Source: an uncultured Clostridia bacterium (GTDB taxonomy: Bacteria; Bacillota; Clostridia; TANB77; CAG-508). Taken from it: 47,047 bases of DNA. The stretch lies in the NCBI GenBank assembly GCA_948739805.1, contig CAPYID010000011.1, forward strand, positions 1-47,047, written 5' to 3'. Position 1 is the first letter of the stretch. Every line of letters begins with the position of its first letter. Below the pieces are notes generated by a model. It was not told the origin of the DNA. It saw only the letters and a program-made list of their open reading frames with translations, and searched no databases. The position numbers and the translations under genes are program-made. This document shows, piece by piece, positions 1 through 8,583 of the stretch.

Positions 1-82
1 CTTTGGGACATTTTTAAAAGTTACTACTTAAGACATTATCATAAATTAATCATATCAAATTATCTAAAATTATAACATTTTC

Positions 83-111
83 TTGCAAGTTCTATAAACA
101 AGTAATATAAT
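83..111 (+). promoter_or_regulatory. Sigma-A type promoter of the MntA/HepT operon
   Basis: A -35 box TTGCAA (83-88) and a perfect -10 box TATAAT (106-111) are separated by exactly 17 bases, with transcription expected to start near 118. The ribosome binding site AAGAAAGG at 131-138 follows. The toxin-antitoxin pair therefore appears to have its own promoter. Confidence 0.75.
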
Positions 112-145
112 ACTAATAGAATTTTTATAGAAGAAAGGTAGCAAA

Positions 146-454
146 ATGGATAAATTCGGATTAAAGCCCCAAATAATAGAAGATATAAAAGACATATTAA
201 AGAAGTATCCAGAAGTTGAAAAAGCAGTTATATTTGGTTCGAGAGCAAGGGGAAATTATAGAAAAGGTTCAGACATTGATATTACTTTATTTGGTGATAA
301 ACTTACTAATTCTATAAATACAAAAATTTTTTATGAAATAGATAATTTATATCTAATTTATAATATAGACTTAATTAATTTTAATACATTGAGTGAAGAA
401 GACAAATTAAGACAAAATATATTAGATGAAGGAGTTGAAATTTATGCCAAATAA
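146..454 (+). CDS. mntA: MntA-type nucleotidyltransferase antitoxin (MNT domain)
   Basis: This 102-residue protein is a minimal nucleotidyltransferase. It carries the signature GSX10DXD, read as GSRARG then SDID at about residues 31-46, with a further acidic residue in IDLINF as the likely third carboxylate. In the MntA/HepT family such proteins transfer AMP onto a tyrosine of the partner HEPN toxin and so silence it. The next gene overlaps by 11 bases and encodes a HEPN protein with the matching RX4HXY motif, so the pairing is strongly supported by context. The start at 146 follows AAGAAAGG at a good distance. The in vivo target is inferred from the family. Confidence 0.85.
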   Translation: MDKFGLKPQIIEDIKDILKKYPEVEKAVIFGSRARGNYRKGSDIDITLFGDKLTNSINTKIFYEIDNLYLIYNIDLINFNTLSEEDKLRQNILDEGVEIYAK

Positions 455-842
455 TTTGATTGAAAGTTATAGAACATTTAGAAAAGCCTATGAAAAATTA
501 AAAGAATTTATAGATACAGATAATGGAAGCGAAAAGGATAGAGCAGCAATAATACATGCATATGAATATACATTTGAATTATGGTGGAAAGCATTACAAA
601 GATATTTAGAAGATACTGAAACCATAAGGGAATATGGACCAGGTTCAACAATAAGAAATGCATTCCAATTTGGAATATTAGAAGATGGTGAAAAATATAT
701 GAATTTATTAAAAGACAGGAATTTAATAGCACACACCTATAAAGAAAATATTGCAATAGAAATACATTCAAGAATAAAAGAAAATCATATACAAACATTT
801 GAAGAATTTGTAAATAAATTTGATAAAAAAATAATGTTTTAA
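444..842 (+). CDS. hepT: HepT-type HEPN toxin / nucleotidyltransferase substrate-binding protein
   Basis: A helical protein of about 132 residues that resembles the HI0074-like nucleotidyltransferase substrate-binding family. Near the C terminus it contains RNLIAHTY, which fits the HEPN RNase motif RX4HXY exactly. The Arg and His are the catalytic pair in family members, and the Tyr is the residue modified by MntA. I place the start at ATG 444 because AAGGAG at 429-434 sits nine bases upstream. An earlier in-frame ATG at 426 has no such site and would lie deeper in mntA. The 11-base overlap with mntA suggests translational coupling. RNase activity is inferred, not shown. Confidence 0.82.
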   Translation: MPNNLIESYRTFRKAYEKLKEFIDTDNGSEKDRAAIIHAYEYTFELWWKALQRYLEDTETIREYGPGSTIRNAFQFGILEDGEKYMNLLKDRNLIAHTYKENIAIEIHSRIKENHIQTFEEFVNKFDKKIMF

Positions 843-847
843 AAGCC

Positions 848-892
848 AAAAAAATAATATATATTTTTATGGAAAATATATATTATTTTTTT
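848..892 (+). terminator. Intrinsic terminator after the toxin-antitoxin pair
   Basis: A long AT-only inverted repeat (AATAATATATATTTT paired with AAAATATATATTATT) with a short TATGG-type loop ends in a run of T. It lies just after the hepT stop and isolates the pair from the next gene. Confidence 0.75.
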
Positions 893-959
893 TGTAGTTG
901 TGATACAATAGAGCAGATGAAAAATGGAGAAATATGTCTGGAAAGGATGGATTTTTAAT

Positions 960-2189
960 ATGAAGAAACCAGAATTATTAGCACCAGCAGGTTCTTTTGA
1001 AAAAGCAAAGATTGCATTTATGTATGGAGCAGATGCAGTATATTGTGGAACAGGCTCGCTTTCTTTAAGAAGTAGAGCAGAAGTAAATGATGATGATTTA
1101 GCAAATACAATAAAATATGCACATAGTATAGGAAAAAAAGTATATGCAGCTATAAATATTTATGCATGGGATGAAACATATGAGGAAATAAAAAAACAAG
1201 CTAGAATGTTAAACGAACTCGAAGTAGACGGAATAATTGCATCAGATGGAGGAGTAATAGATGTTTTACAGCAAGAAGCTCCTGATATTGATATACATAT
1301 TAGTACACAAGCAAATGCTGTAAGTGCACATGATGCAATGTTTTGGTATAAGAATGGAGCAAAAAGAATAATTTTAGCAAGAGAATTATCAAAAGAGCAA
1401 ATAAAATATATTATTGATAATACTCCAATGGGATTAGAAACAGAGATTTTTGTACATGGAGCATTATGTTTTGGATATTCTGGAAGATGTTTCTTAAGTG
1501 ATTTCTTAGCTTCAAGAAGTGCAAACTTAGGAGACTGTGCTCAAAGTTGTAGATGGGCATATAATTTATATGTAGAGGAAAAAAATAATCCAGGAAATTT
1601 AATGCCAGTAGAGTATGATGAAAAAGGTACATATATATTTTCTTCAAAAGACTTGTGTTTATTAAAAGAAATCCCAGATATAATCTCAATGGGTGTTGAT
1701 AGTGTTAAAATAGAAGGAAGATTAAAAACAGAATACTATTTAGCAAGTGTAATAAATGCATATAGAAATGCAATAGATGATTATGTGCAAGACCCTAATA
1801 ATTATGACTATACAAGATATTTAAAAGAAATCGATAAAGTTAAAACTAGAAGTTTGACAACATTTTATTTTAATGATAGAAATAATAAGGATTTTCAAGA
1901 ATTCGAAGGAAAACAATATAATCCAGACTATGAATTTGGGGGAAAAGTAGTAGAATATAATGAAGATAAATCAATTATAGAGATAAAAAATAAATTAACA
2001 GTAGGAGATACTTTAGAAATAATAATACCAGGAAATATAGAGGTTTATGCTTTTAATATTGATAGATTATGGGACTATGAAACAGATGAAGAAATTGAGA
2101 GTGTAAGCCCAGGAAAAGCAGGACAAAAAGTTAAAATTCATTTACCAATTAAATGTAACAAAGACTGGATATTAAGAAGGCAGAAATAG
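960..2189 (+). CDS. U32 peptidase-family protein, TrhP-like tRNA uridine hydroxylation
   Basis: A 409-residue protein of the U32 'collagenase-like' family. The N-terminal segment PELLAPAGSFEKAK starts the TIM-barrel-like domain. The family signature EIFVHGALCFGYSGRC, followed by LSD, is present near residues 160-180, with further cysteines in GDCAQSCRW. Relatives in Bacillus and Escherichia (TrhP) are needed for prephenate-dependent 5-hydroxyuridine formation at tRNA position 34. A beta-rich C-terminal domain follows, as in Gram-positive members. I chose ATG 960 because GAAAGGA lies upstream and the family starts with MKKPELLAPAG; a longer frame from 924 adds an unconserved leader. Substrate assignment is by homology only. 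Confidence 0.8.
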   Translation: MKKPELLAPAGSFEKAKIAFMYGADAVYCGTGSLSLRSRAEVNDDDLANTIKYAHSIGKKVYAAINIYAWDETYEEIKKQARMLNELEVDGIIASDGGVIDVLQQEAPDIDIHISTQANAVSAHDAMFWYKNGAKRIILARELSKEQIKYIIDNTPMGLETEIFVHGALCFGYSGRCFLSDFLASRSANLGDCAQSCRWAYNLYVEEKNNPGNLMPVEYDEKGTYIFSSKDLCLLKEIPDIISMGVDSVKIEGRLKTEYYLASVINAYRNAIDDYVQDPNNYDYTRYLKEIDKVKTRSLTTFYFNDRNNKDFQEFEGKQYNPDYEFGGKVVEYNEDKSIIEIKNKLTVGDTLEIIIPGNIEVYAFNIDRLWDYETDEEIESVSPGKAGQKVKIHLPIKCNKDWILRRQK

Positions 2190-2224
2190 AAATTAAAACA
2201 TAAAAATGCACATTATTGGTTAAA

Positions 2225-2252
2225 TGGTAGGGGCATGATGCACCGTGCCCAC
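2225..2252. repeat. Dispersed palindrome, copy 1 (CCCCTACA family, inverse orientation)
   Basis: GGTAGGGGCA opens the element and TGCCC closes it, with the dyad GGGCA/TGCCC. It has the (T)GTAGGGGC end shared with the copies at 9876 and 15241. It lies in the leader just before the ribosome binding site of nadE. Confidence 0.6.
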
Positions 2253-2282
2253 AGAAAGAATAGAAAATGGAAGGAAACAGAA

Positions 2283-3077
2283 ATGTTAAATGAATACGAA
2301 CTAAAACAAAGAATGAATGAAGCCATTGAATGGATAAAAGAATATGTAGATAATTCAGGAGCCAAAGGAGTAATTGTAGGAAATAGTGGTGGTAAAGATT
2401 CAGCCACTGTAATTGCGATGAGTGTTAAAGCATTAGGAAAAGAAAAAGTAGTTACAGTTTCTATGCCATGCAATTCAATAAATACAGATTATGATGATGC
2501 AAAATTAGTGGCAGATACTTTTGGAGTAAGATTTATAAAAAATGATTTGACTGAGATATATACAAAACTTGAGAAGCAGTTAAATAATTCTACTCAAAAA
2601 TTAGGTATAAATGAACTAACAAAAGAAGCACAGATAAATATTAAGCCTAGACTAAGAATGGTAACATTATATGCAATAGCTCAAACTTTAGGATATCTTG
2701 TTATAGGAACAGGAAACTTATGTGAAGCAATGGTAGGATATACAACTAAATGGGGAGATAGTGCTTGTGATTTTAATCCCATTTCTAACTTTACAGTACC
2801 AGAGGTTCTGGCAATAGGAAGAATGCTAGGAGTCCCAGAAAAAATAATAAATAAACCACCAAATGATGGTTTAGGAGGACAAACCGACGAAGAAAAATTA
2901 GGAGTAAAATATACACAAATTGCAGAAATGATTGAGAAAGGGGAAACAGAAGAAAAAGCAAAAAAAATTATAATAGAAAAATATAATAAGTCAAAACATA
3001 AAAGAACTCCAATACCAAATTTTAGTTTTAACAGAATAAATTGTTTAGACAATGGAAAGGAGCAGAAAATAATATGA
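2283..3077 (+). CDS. nadE: NH3-dependent NAD+ synthetase
   Basis: A 264-residue ATP-pyrophosphatase that converts deamido-NAD+ to NAD+. The PP-loop SGGKDS is at about residues 35-40. Other family blocks are visible: IGTGNLCEAMVGYTTKWGD, PISNFTVPEVLAIGR and PPNDGLGGQTDEE. There is no glutaminase domain, so ammonia is the expected nitrogen source. The start at 2283 follows AAGGAA at 2271-2276. A longer frame from 2235 would translate part of a dispersed palindrome and lacks a good ribosome binding site. The stop overlaps the pncB start (ATGA), so the two NAD genes are probably translationally coupled. Confidence 0.93.
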   Translation: MLNEYELKQRMNEAIEWIKEYVDNSGAKGVIVGNSGGKDSATVIAMSVKALGKEKVVTVSMPCNSINTDYDDAKLVADTFGVRFIKNDLTEIYTKLEKQLNNSTQKLGINELTKEAQINIKPRLRMVTLYAIAQTLGYLVIGTGNLCEAMVGYTTKWGDSACDFNPISNFTVPEVLAIGRMLGVPEKIINKPPNDGLGGQTDEEKLGVKYTQIAEMIEKGETEEKAKKIIIEKYNKSKHKRTPIPNFSFNRINCLDNGKEQKII

Positions 3078-4507
3078 AGCAAGAAAAATTAGAATTAATA
3101 ACAGATTTTTATGAATTCACAATGTCAAATGGATATTTATTAAAAAATATGAATGATATTGCATATTTTGATATATTTTTTAGAAATGTACCAGATAAAG
3201 GTGGATATGCTATTGTTGCTGGACTAGAGCAAATAATTGAATTTATTGAAAATCTAAAATTTGATGAAGAAGATATTGAATTTTTAAGAAGTAAGAAAAT
3301 CTTTTCAGAACAATTTTTAAATTATTTAAAAGACTTTAAATTTAGTGGAGATATATGGGCAATTCCAGAGGGAACTGTAGTATTTCCAGGAGAGCCATTA
3401 GTTACAATAAAAGCACCAATGATAGAAGCACAACTATTAGAAACAGTGTTATTACTTATGATAAATCACCAAAGTTTAATAGCGACAAAAACCAATAGAA
3501 TTGTAAAAGAAGCAGGTGGAAGACCTGTAATGGAATTTGGTGCAAGGAGAGCCCATGGAACATCAGCTGCAATATATGGTGCAAGAGCTGCTATTATTGG
3601 AGGAGCTGTTGGAACAGCTTGTACATTAACAGCAAAAAAATTCAATATACCAGCTTCTGGAACAATGGCACATAGTTGGGTACAAAGTTTTGATTCTGAA
3701 TATGAAGCTTTTAAAACATATGCAGAAATTTATCCAGAAGGATGTACTTTATTAGTAGACACATACAATACTTTAGAAAGCGGAGTTCCAAATGCAATAA
3801 AAGTGTTTGATGAAGTATTAAAACCACAAGGAATAAGACCAGTAGCAGTAAGGTTAGATAGTGGAGACTTAGCATATCTTTCTAAAAAAGTAAGGATAAT
3901 GCTAGATAAAGCAGGATATGAAGATTGTAAAATATGTGTTACAAATTCTTTAGATGAATATTTAATATCATCACTTATAAAACAAGGTGCAAAAGTAGAC
4001 TTATTTGGAGTAGGAGAAAACTTAATAACAGCAAAAAGTGACGCTGTATTTGGTGGAGTTTATAAATTAGCTGCAATCGAAAAGAATGGAAAAATAATAC
4101 CAAAAATAAAGATAAGTGAAAATGTAGATAAAATTACAAATCCAAGTTTCAAAAAAGTATATAGATTTTATTCAAAAAATACAAATTATGCACTAGCAGA
4201 TGTAGTTGCACTAGCAGATGAAGAAATAAATGAAAATGAATATGAAATTTTTGATCCACAAGCGCCTTGGAAGAAAAAAACATTAAGTAATTACTATGTA
4301 AAACCACTTGCTAAAAAAATTTATGATGGAGGTAAATTAGTTTATAAATCTCCTACATTATCAGAAATCGCTACATATAAAAAAGCTCAACTTAATACTA
4401 TTTGGGAAGAAGTTAAGCGTTTAGATAATCCACAAAAGTTTTATGTAGATTTATCAAAAAAATTATGGGATTTGAAAGATAATATGTTAAAGAATAAAAA
4501 ATGTTAG
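3074..4507 (+). CDS. pncB: Nicotinate phosphoribosyltransferase
   Basis: A 477-residue enzyme of the Preiss-Handler pathway that joins nicotinate to PRPP. Characteristic blocks are the N-terminal ELITDFYEFTMSNGYL, the central EFGARRAHG segment, and AHSWVQSFDSEYEAF followed by TLLVDTYNTLESG. VRLDSGDLAYLSKKVR matches the phosphoribosyl-binding part. The start at 3074 overlaps the nadE stop and has AAAGGAG at 3056-3062. Its product feeds (through NadD, not in this window) the NadE reaction encoded just upstream, so the pair forms an NAD salvage unit. Confidence 0.93.
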   Translation: MKQEKLELITDFYEFTMSNGYLLKNMNDIAYFDIFFRNVPDKGGYAIVAGLEQIIEFIENLKFDEEDIEFLRSKKIFSEQFLNYLKDFKFSGDIWAIPEGTVVFPGEPLVTIKAPMIEAQLLETVLLLMINHQSLIATKTNRIVKEAGGRPVMEFGARRAHGTSAAIYGARAAIIGGAVGTACTLTAKKFNIPASGTMAHSWVQSFDSEYEAFKTYAEIYPEGCTLLVDTYNTLESGVPNAIKVFDEVLKPQGIRPVAVRLDSGDLAYLSKKVRIMLDKAGYEDCKICVTNSLDEYLISSLIKQGAKVDLFGVGENLITAKSDAVFGGVYKLAAIEKNGKIIPKIKISENVDKITNPSFKKVYRFYSKNTNYALADVVALADEEINENEYEIFDPQAPWKKKTLSNYYVKPLAKKIYDGGKLVYKSPTLSEIATYKKAQLNTIWEEVKRLDNPQKFYVDLSKKLWDLKDNMLKNKKC

Positions 4508-4540
4508 AAATATTATAAAATAATAAAGGGAGGAAAAAAT

Positions 4541-5452
4541 ATGTTAAGACATGTATTAAGTGCAGGACAATATACAAGAGAAAGCTTAGAGGAGGTATTT
4601 GATTTAGCGAGTAAAATAAAACAAAATCCCAAAAAATATTCAAAAGCAATTGATGGTAAAATTGTAGCGACAATGTTTTATGAACCAAGTACAAGAACAA
4701 GACTTTCATTTGAAACAGCAGTATTAAGATTAGGAGGACAAGTTATTTCAACAGAAAATGCTTCAGTAAACTCTTCTGTAAAAAAAGGAGAAACTCTAAA
4801 AGATACAGTTAGAGTATTACAAAATTATGCAGACGCAATAGTTATTAGACATAGTGATGTAAACTCAGCAACAGATGCAGCAAGTGTTGCGAATGTTCCA
4901 ATATTAAATGCAGGAAGTGGTAAAGGAGAACATCCTACACAAGCATTATTAGACCTGTATACAATAAGAGAAAAAAGAGGCAAAATAGATGGAGTTAAAG
5001 TAGCAATTTTAGGAGATTTAGTATATGGAAGAACCATACATTCTTTAATAAAATTATTAGCATTATATGATAATGTTGAAATATATGGACTAAGTAAAAA
5101 GGATTTTATGCTTCCACAAGAATATATTGATTTCTTAAATGAAAAAAACATAAATTACACAATATGTAATAGCTTTGATGATATTCCCAAAGATATTGAT
5201 GTAATGTATCATACAAGAATCCAACAAGAAAGATTTGAAGGAGATTTTGGAAAAGAAGAATATATTATAAATAAAGAAGTATTAAGTAATTTCTCCGAGA
5301 ATACAATAGTATTACATCCATTACCACGAACAGGAGAAATAGCAGAAGACATAGATGATGACCCAAGAGCTTTATACTTTGAACAAGCAGGTAATGGCTT
5401 ATATATTCGTATGGGACTATTATTACAAGCATTTAATAAAGAGAATTTTTAA
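4541..5452 (+). CDS. pyrB: Aspartate carbamoyltransferase catalytic subunit
   Basis: A 303-residue enzyme for the second step of pyrimidine synthesis. The carbamoyl-phosphate loop FYEPSTRTRLSFETA is at about residues 46-60, the GEHPTQALLDLYTI block near 125, and HPLPR near 260. The length is normal for the catalytic chain. No regulatory pyrI gene follows, and no PyrR attenuator is visible in the 33-base gap after pncB. The ribosome binding site AAGGGAGG is strong. It may be cotranscribed with nadE-pncB. Confidence 0.94.
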   Translation: MLRHVLSAGQYTRESLEEVFDLASKIKQNPKKYSKAIDGKIVATMFYEPSTRTRLSFETAVLRLGGQVISTENASVNSSVKKGETLKDTVRVLQNYADAIVIRHSDVNSATDAASVANVPILNAGSGKGEHPTQALLDLYTIREKRGKIDGVKVAILGDLVYGRTIHSLIKLLALYDNVEIYGLSKKDFMLPQEYIDFLNEKNINYTICNSFDDIPKDIDVMYHTRIQQERFEGDFGKEEYIINKEVLSNFSENTIVLHPLPRTGEIAEDIDDDPRALYFEQAGNGLYIRMGLLLQAFNKENF

Positions 5453-5554
5453 TAAGTATTTCTAAATTTAAAATAAATGGTATCTTATATCATATTAAAA
5501 ATGGAGATATAATAAATCAAATTAGTAGGCAATATATCAGAATTGGAGTAACAG

Positions 5555-6314
5555 ATGAAAAAGATAAAAAGTGAAAATAGAATATTAATTATCCTAGCAT
5601 TTTTTAGTATATCAATGGGACTATGGGAAAATTTCTGAAATATTTTTAATATTTTCAGTAATAGCAATGTTTAATATATCAGATAATAAATCACATGAAG
5701 AAAAGAAAGCACCTCAGATATCAATAATTAAATATATATTAAAAAGTAAATTACAAACTGTATATATAATATTTATTTTTATTGGCAATATATCAATGTC
5801 TACAGCCTTAGGTTTAAAAATGCTAACATTTACAAATTACTTGGGATTTAGTGATAGTGGTGCTACAAATTATTTCTTAATAATTGGATTAATAGCAGAT
5901 GGAATAGGAATATTAGCATTTAAATTCTTAACATCTAAAAACGATTATATAACAATAACTATTAAATTTGGAATAAGACTTATACTATACATAATAGCTT
6001 TTATATCAAATAATATATGGATTACTCTAATTGCTATTACTTGGTCTCTATTAATATCAACAGCATATGAAAATATTTGTGATGGATATTATATTAATGA
6101 TGTCAAAAATGAATATCAATTAGAATACACAAACTTTAGATATATAGTAAAGTATTTAGGAGAATCAATTGGAATATTCTTATGTGGATTAATGTATAAA
6201 ATGGGACTTAATTATATGTTTGGATTATCATCAGTTTTTTTAATATATCAGTTATTTATGTCATACTATTTAATTTATTTAAGACATAATAATAAATTAA
6301 ATAAAGAACAATAA
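5555..6314 (+). pseudogene. Remnant of a major facilitator superfamily transporter
   Basis: The 5' part (5555-5638) has a ribosome binding site (TTGGAG) and encodes 27 residues ending in SISMGLWENF, which looks like the first helix of an MFS protein before a TGA stop. In another frame, from about 5637 to 6314, hydrophobic helices resume (IFLIFSVIAMFN, then IIKYILKSKLQTVYIIFIF and four more membrane segments), matching the second half of such transporters. Roughly helices 2-5 are missing, so this is an internal deletion combined with a frame change rather than a single-base error. The frame from 5667 alone (215 residues) lacks a ribosome binding site. No CGG is present at the break. Confidence 0.7.
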
Positions 6315-6370
6315 TTTCATATATTAATATTAAAAAAACTATAATTACTCTGGGATAACATAAATTTTTC

Positions 6371-6399
6371 TTGACATTTGCAAACTTGTGTTCTATAAT
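6371..6399 (+). promoter_or_regulatory. dinB promoter with a LexA-like box in the spacer
   Basis: Perfect TTGACA (6371-6376) and TATAAT (6394-6399) boxes are 17 bases apart. The spacer contains CAAACTTGTGTTCT at 6381-6394, which agrees at 11 of 14 positions with the Gram-positive LexA consensus CGAACRNRYGTTYC. Binding there would block polymerase directly, consistent with SOS control of the Y-family polymerase. Confidence 0.75.
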
Positions 6400-6417
6400 T
6401 GTGATTGGTGATATATT

Positions 6418-7632
6418 ATGAAACAAAGACAAATACTCCATGTTGATGTAAATAATGCTTTTTTATCATGGACTGCTGTAGAAAAATTAAAAGAAGGATA
6501 TGAAATAGATATAAGAGAAATTCCTGCTGTAATAGGAGGAGATGAAGAAAGACGTTCTGGTATAGTTTTAGCAAAAAGTATGAAAGCAAAAGCCTGTGGC
6601 GTGGTTACAGGAGAAACTTTATATCAAGCAAGAAAAAAATGTAATAATTTACAAGTATATTCTTCAAGCTATATGGTTTATAAAAAATATTCAAATGAAC
6701 TATATAATTTACTATTGGAATACACAGATAAAATAGAAAGATTTAGTATAGATGAGTGTTTTTTAGACATGACAGATTATTTACCAAATATAACATTATT
6801 AGATAAAGCAAAAGAAATAAATAAAAGAGTAAAAGAAGAATTAGGTTTTACGGTAAATGTAGGAGTAGCACATAACAAACTCCTTGCAAAAATGGCATCA
6901 GACTTTGAAAAGCCTAATAAAGTGCATACATTATATGAAAATGAGATACCACAAAAAATATGGAATTTACCAGTAGGTGAATTATTTATGCTAGGAAGAA
7001 AAACAGTTCCTAAACTATATAGTATGGGAATAAAAACAATAGGAGATTTAGCAAAATTTGATGAGCAAATATTAATAAAGAAATTTGGAAAACATGGAAA
7101 GTTAATATGGGAATATGCAAATGGAATAGATAACTCTGAAGTGCATTTTGAACCAGAAACACCAAAGTCAATAGGAAATTCTATAACATTACCAATAGAT
7201 CTACATGGTAAAGAAAAAATAGCAGAAATTCTATTAGCATTAACAGAGCAAGTAACATTTAGACTAAGAAAATATGATTTACTTGCAAATGTTGTAAGTG
7301 TACAACTAAGAACAAAAGATTTTAAGGATTATTCACATCAAAGAAAACTATCATCATCAAGCAATAGCACTAGAGAGATATATAATGTTGCAAAGGAAAT
7401 ACTTAATGAAATGTATAAGGGAGAATTTATTAGATTAGTTGGTGTAAGAACAGATGACTTATGTGATAAAAATCAAAAACAATTATCACTATTTGATGAT
7501 ACTAACTCTAAAAAACAGGAAAAAATAGATAAATCCATAGACTTATTAAAGCAAAAATATGGATATAATGCAGTAACTAGAGGTACTGTAATGAATGTAG
7601 AAGATATTGTAAAAGCAAAAAGAAAAGAATAG
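6418..7632 (+). CDS. dinB: Y-family DNA polymerase (DinB / Pol IV type)
   Basis: A 404-residue translesion polymerase. HVDVNNAFLSW at the N terminus supplies the first catalytic aspartate, and SIDECFLDMT near residue 115 supplies the second acidic pair. The helix-hairpin-helix-like thumb segment (LYSMGIKTIGDLAKFD) and a C-terminal little-finger domain with VSVQLRTKDFKDYSHQRKL follow. The promoter carries a LexA-like box, in line with damage induction. The start at 6418 follows GGTGA. A UmuC-like or ImuB-like assignment cannot be excluded, but the length and motifs favour DinB. Confidence 0.88.
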   Translation: MKQRQILHVDVNNAFLSWTAVEKLKEGYEIDIREIPAVIGGDEERRSGIVLAKSMKAKACGVVTGETLYQARKKCNNLQVYSSSYMVYKKYSNELYNLLLEYTDKIERFSIDECFLDMTDYLPNITLLDKAKEINKRVKEELGFTVNVGVAHNKLLAKMASDFEKPNKVHTLYENEIPQKIWNLPVGELFMLGRKTVPKLYSMGIKTIGDLAKFDEQILIKKFGKHGKLIWEYANGIDNSEVHFEPETPKSIGNSITLPIDLHGKEKIAEILLALTEQVTFRLRKYDLLANVVSVQLRTKDFKDYSHQRKLSSSSNSTREIYNVAKEILNEMYKGEFIRLVGVRTDDLCDKNQKQLSLFDDTNSKKQEKIDKSIDLLKQKYGYNAVTRGTVMNVEDIVKAKRKE

Positions 7633-7642
7633 GAGAAATACC

Positions 7643-8545
7643 ATGATAAATAATATACCTGATTTTTTATATGAAAGATTATTGAAACAATATGGCGAAA
7701 AACTAACAGAAAGCATTTTAAATGGATTTTCTGTTAAAAGATATGTAACTTTAAGGGTAAATACTTTAAAATCAAATACAGACAAAATTAAAGAAATTCT
7801 TAATTCTTTAAATATTAAATATAAAGAAGTGGAATGGAGTAGAGAGGCATTAATATTAGAAGAAGTAGATGAAGCAGAAATAAGAAAACTATCAATATAT
7901 GAAAATGGAGAGATATATTTACAAAGTTTATCTTCAATGTTGCCAGCTATTGTATTAGACCCACAACCTAACGAAAATATATTAGACATGGCAGCAGCAC
8001 CAGGCGGAAAAACTACTCAAATGGCTAGTTTATCTCAAAATAAAGCATTAATCACTGCCTGTGAGAAGAATAAGATAAGAGCAGAGAGACTAAAATATAA
8101 TATTGAAAAACAAGGAGCAAATAAAGTAAATGTATTAATAGAAGACGCTAGAAATTTAGACAGTTATTTCTCATTTGATAAAATTTTATTAGATGCACCT
8201 TGTAGTGGCAGTGGAACTATTAATATAAATAATGAAAAATTAGGAAATATATTTACAGAGGAATTAATAAATAGGTCTGTAAAAACTCAATATGAATTAC
8301 TAAAAAAAGCAATAAGCATTTTGAAATCAGGGCATGAAATTGTATATTCAACATGTTCAATACTAGAAGAAGAAAATGAAAAAAATATAGAAAAAATATT
8401 AAAAAATAATAATATTGAAATCGTACCAATAGATGAAAACTTGTTTAAAGAGGCAAATTTATTACCTCCCCAAATAAAAGGTACTATAATAGTAGCACCA
8501 AATGAACTATATGAGGGATTTTTTATTGCTAAACTAAGAAAATAG
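7643..8545 (+). CDS. RsmB/RsmF-family rRNA cytosine-5 methyltransferase
   Basis: A 300-residue SAM-dependent methyltransferase of the NOL1/NOP2/Sun family. The SAM loop ILDMAAAPGGKTTQMA is near residue 113. The catalytic motifs DAPCSGSGT (about 185) and YSTCSILEEENE (about 235) carry the two conserved cysteines. There is no N-terminal NusB-like domain, so it is closer to RsmF-type proteins than to full-length RsmB. AGGAG overlaps the dinB stop, so it is likely cotranscribed with dinB. The exact rRNA or tRNA position modified cannot be told from sequence alone. Confidence 0.85.
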   Translation: MINNIPDFLYERLLKQYGEKLTESILNGFSVKRYVTLRVNTLKSNTDKIKEILNSLNIKYKEVEWSREALILEEVDEAEIRKLSIYENGEIYLQSLSSMLPAIVLDPQPNENILDMAAAPGGKTTQMASLSQNKALITACEKNKIRAERLKYNIEKQGANKVNVLIEDARNLDSYFSFDKILLDAPCSGSGTININNEKLGNIFTEELINRSVKTQYELLKKAISILKSGHEIVYSTCSILEEENEKNIEKILKNNNIEIVPIDENLFKEANLLPPQIKGTIIVAPNELYEGFFIAKLRK

Positions 8546-8551
8546 CACAAA

Positions 8552-8580
8552 AGCGGGGATATACATACCCCGCTCTTATT
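8552..8580. terminator. Bidirectional terminator between convergent genes
   Basis: AGCGGGG (8552-8558) pairs with CCCCGCT (8568-8574) around a nine-base loop. T-rich sequence follows on the plus side, and AAAA (read as T on the minus strand) lies on the other, so it can serve both flanking genes. Confidence 0.7.
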
Positions 8581-8583
8581 GCA

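Noticed and set aside
5453..5574. Open frame without a start reading LYHIKNGDIINQISRQYIRI ahead of the MFS remnant
   Set aside because: It could be the end of a lost gene, but no start, family or neighbour supports it.
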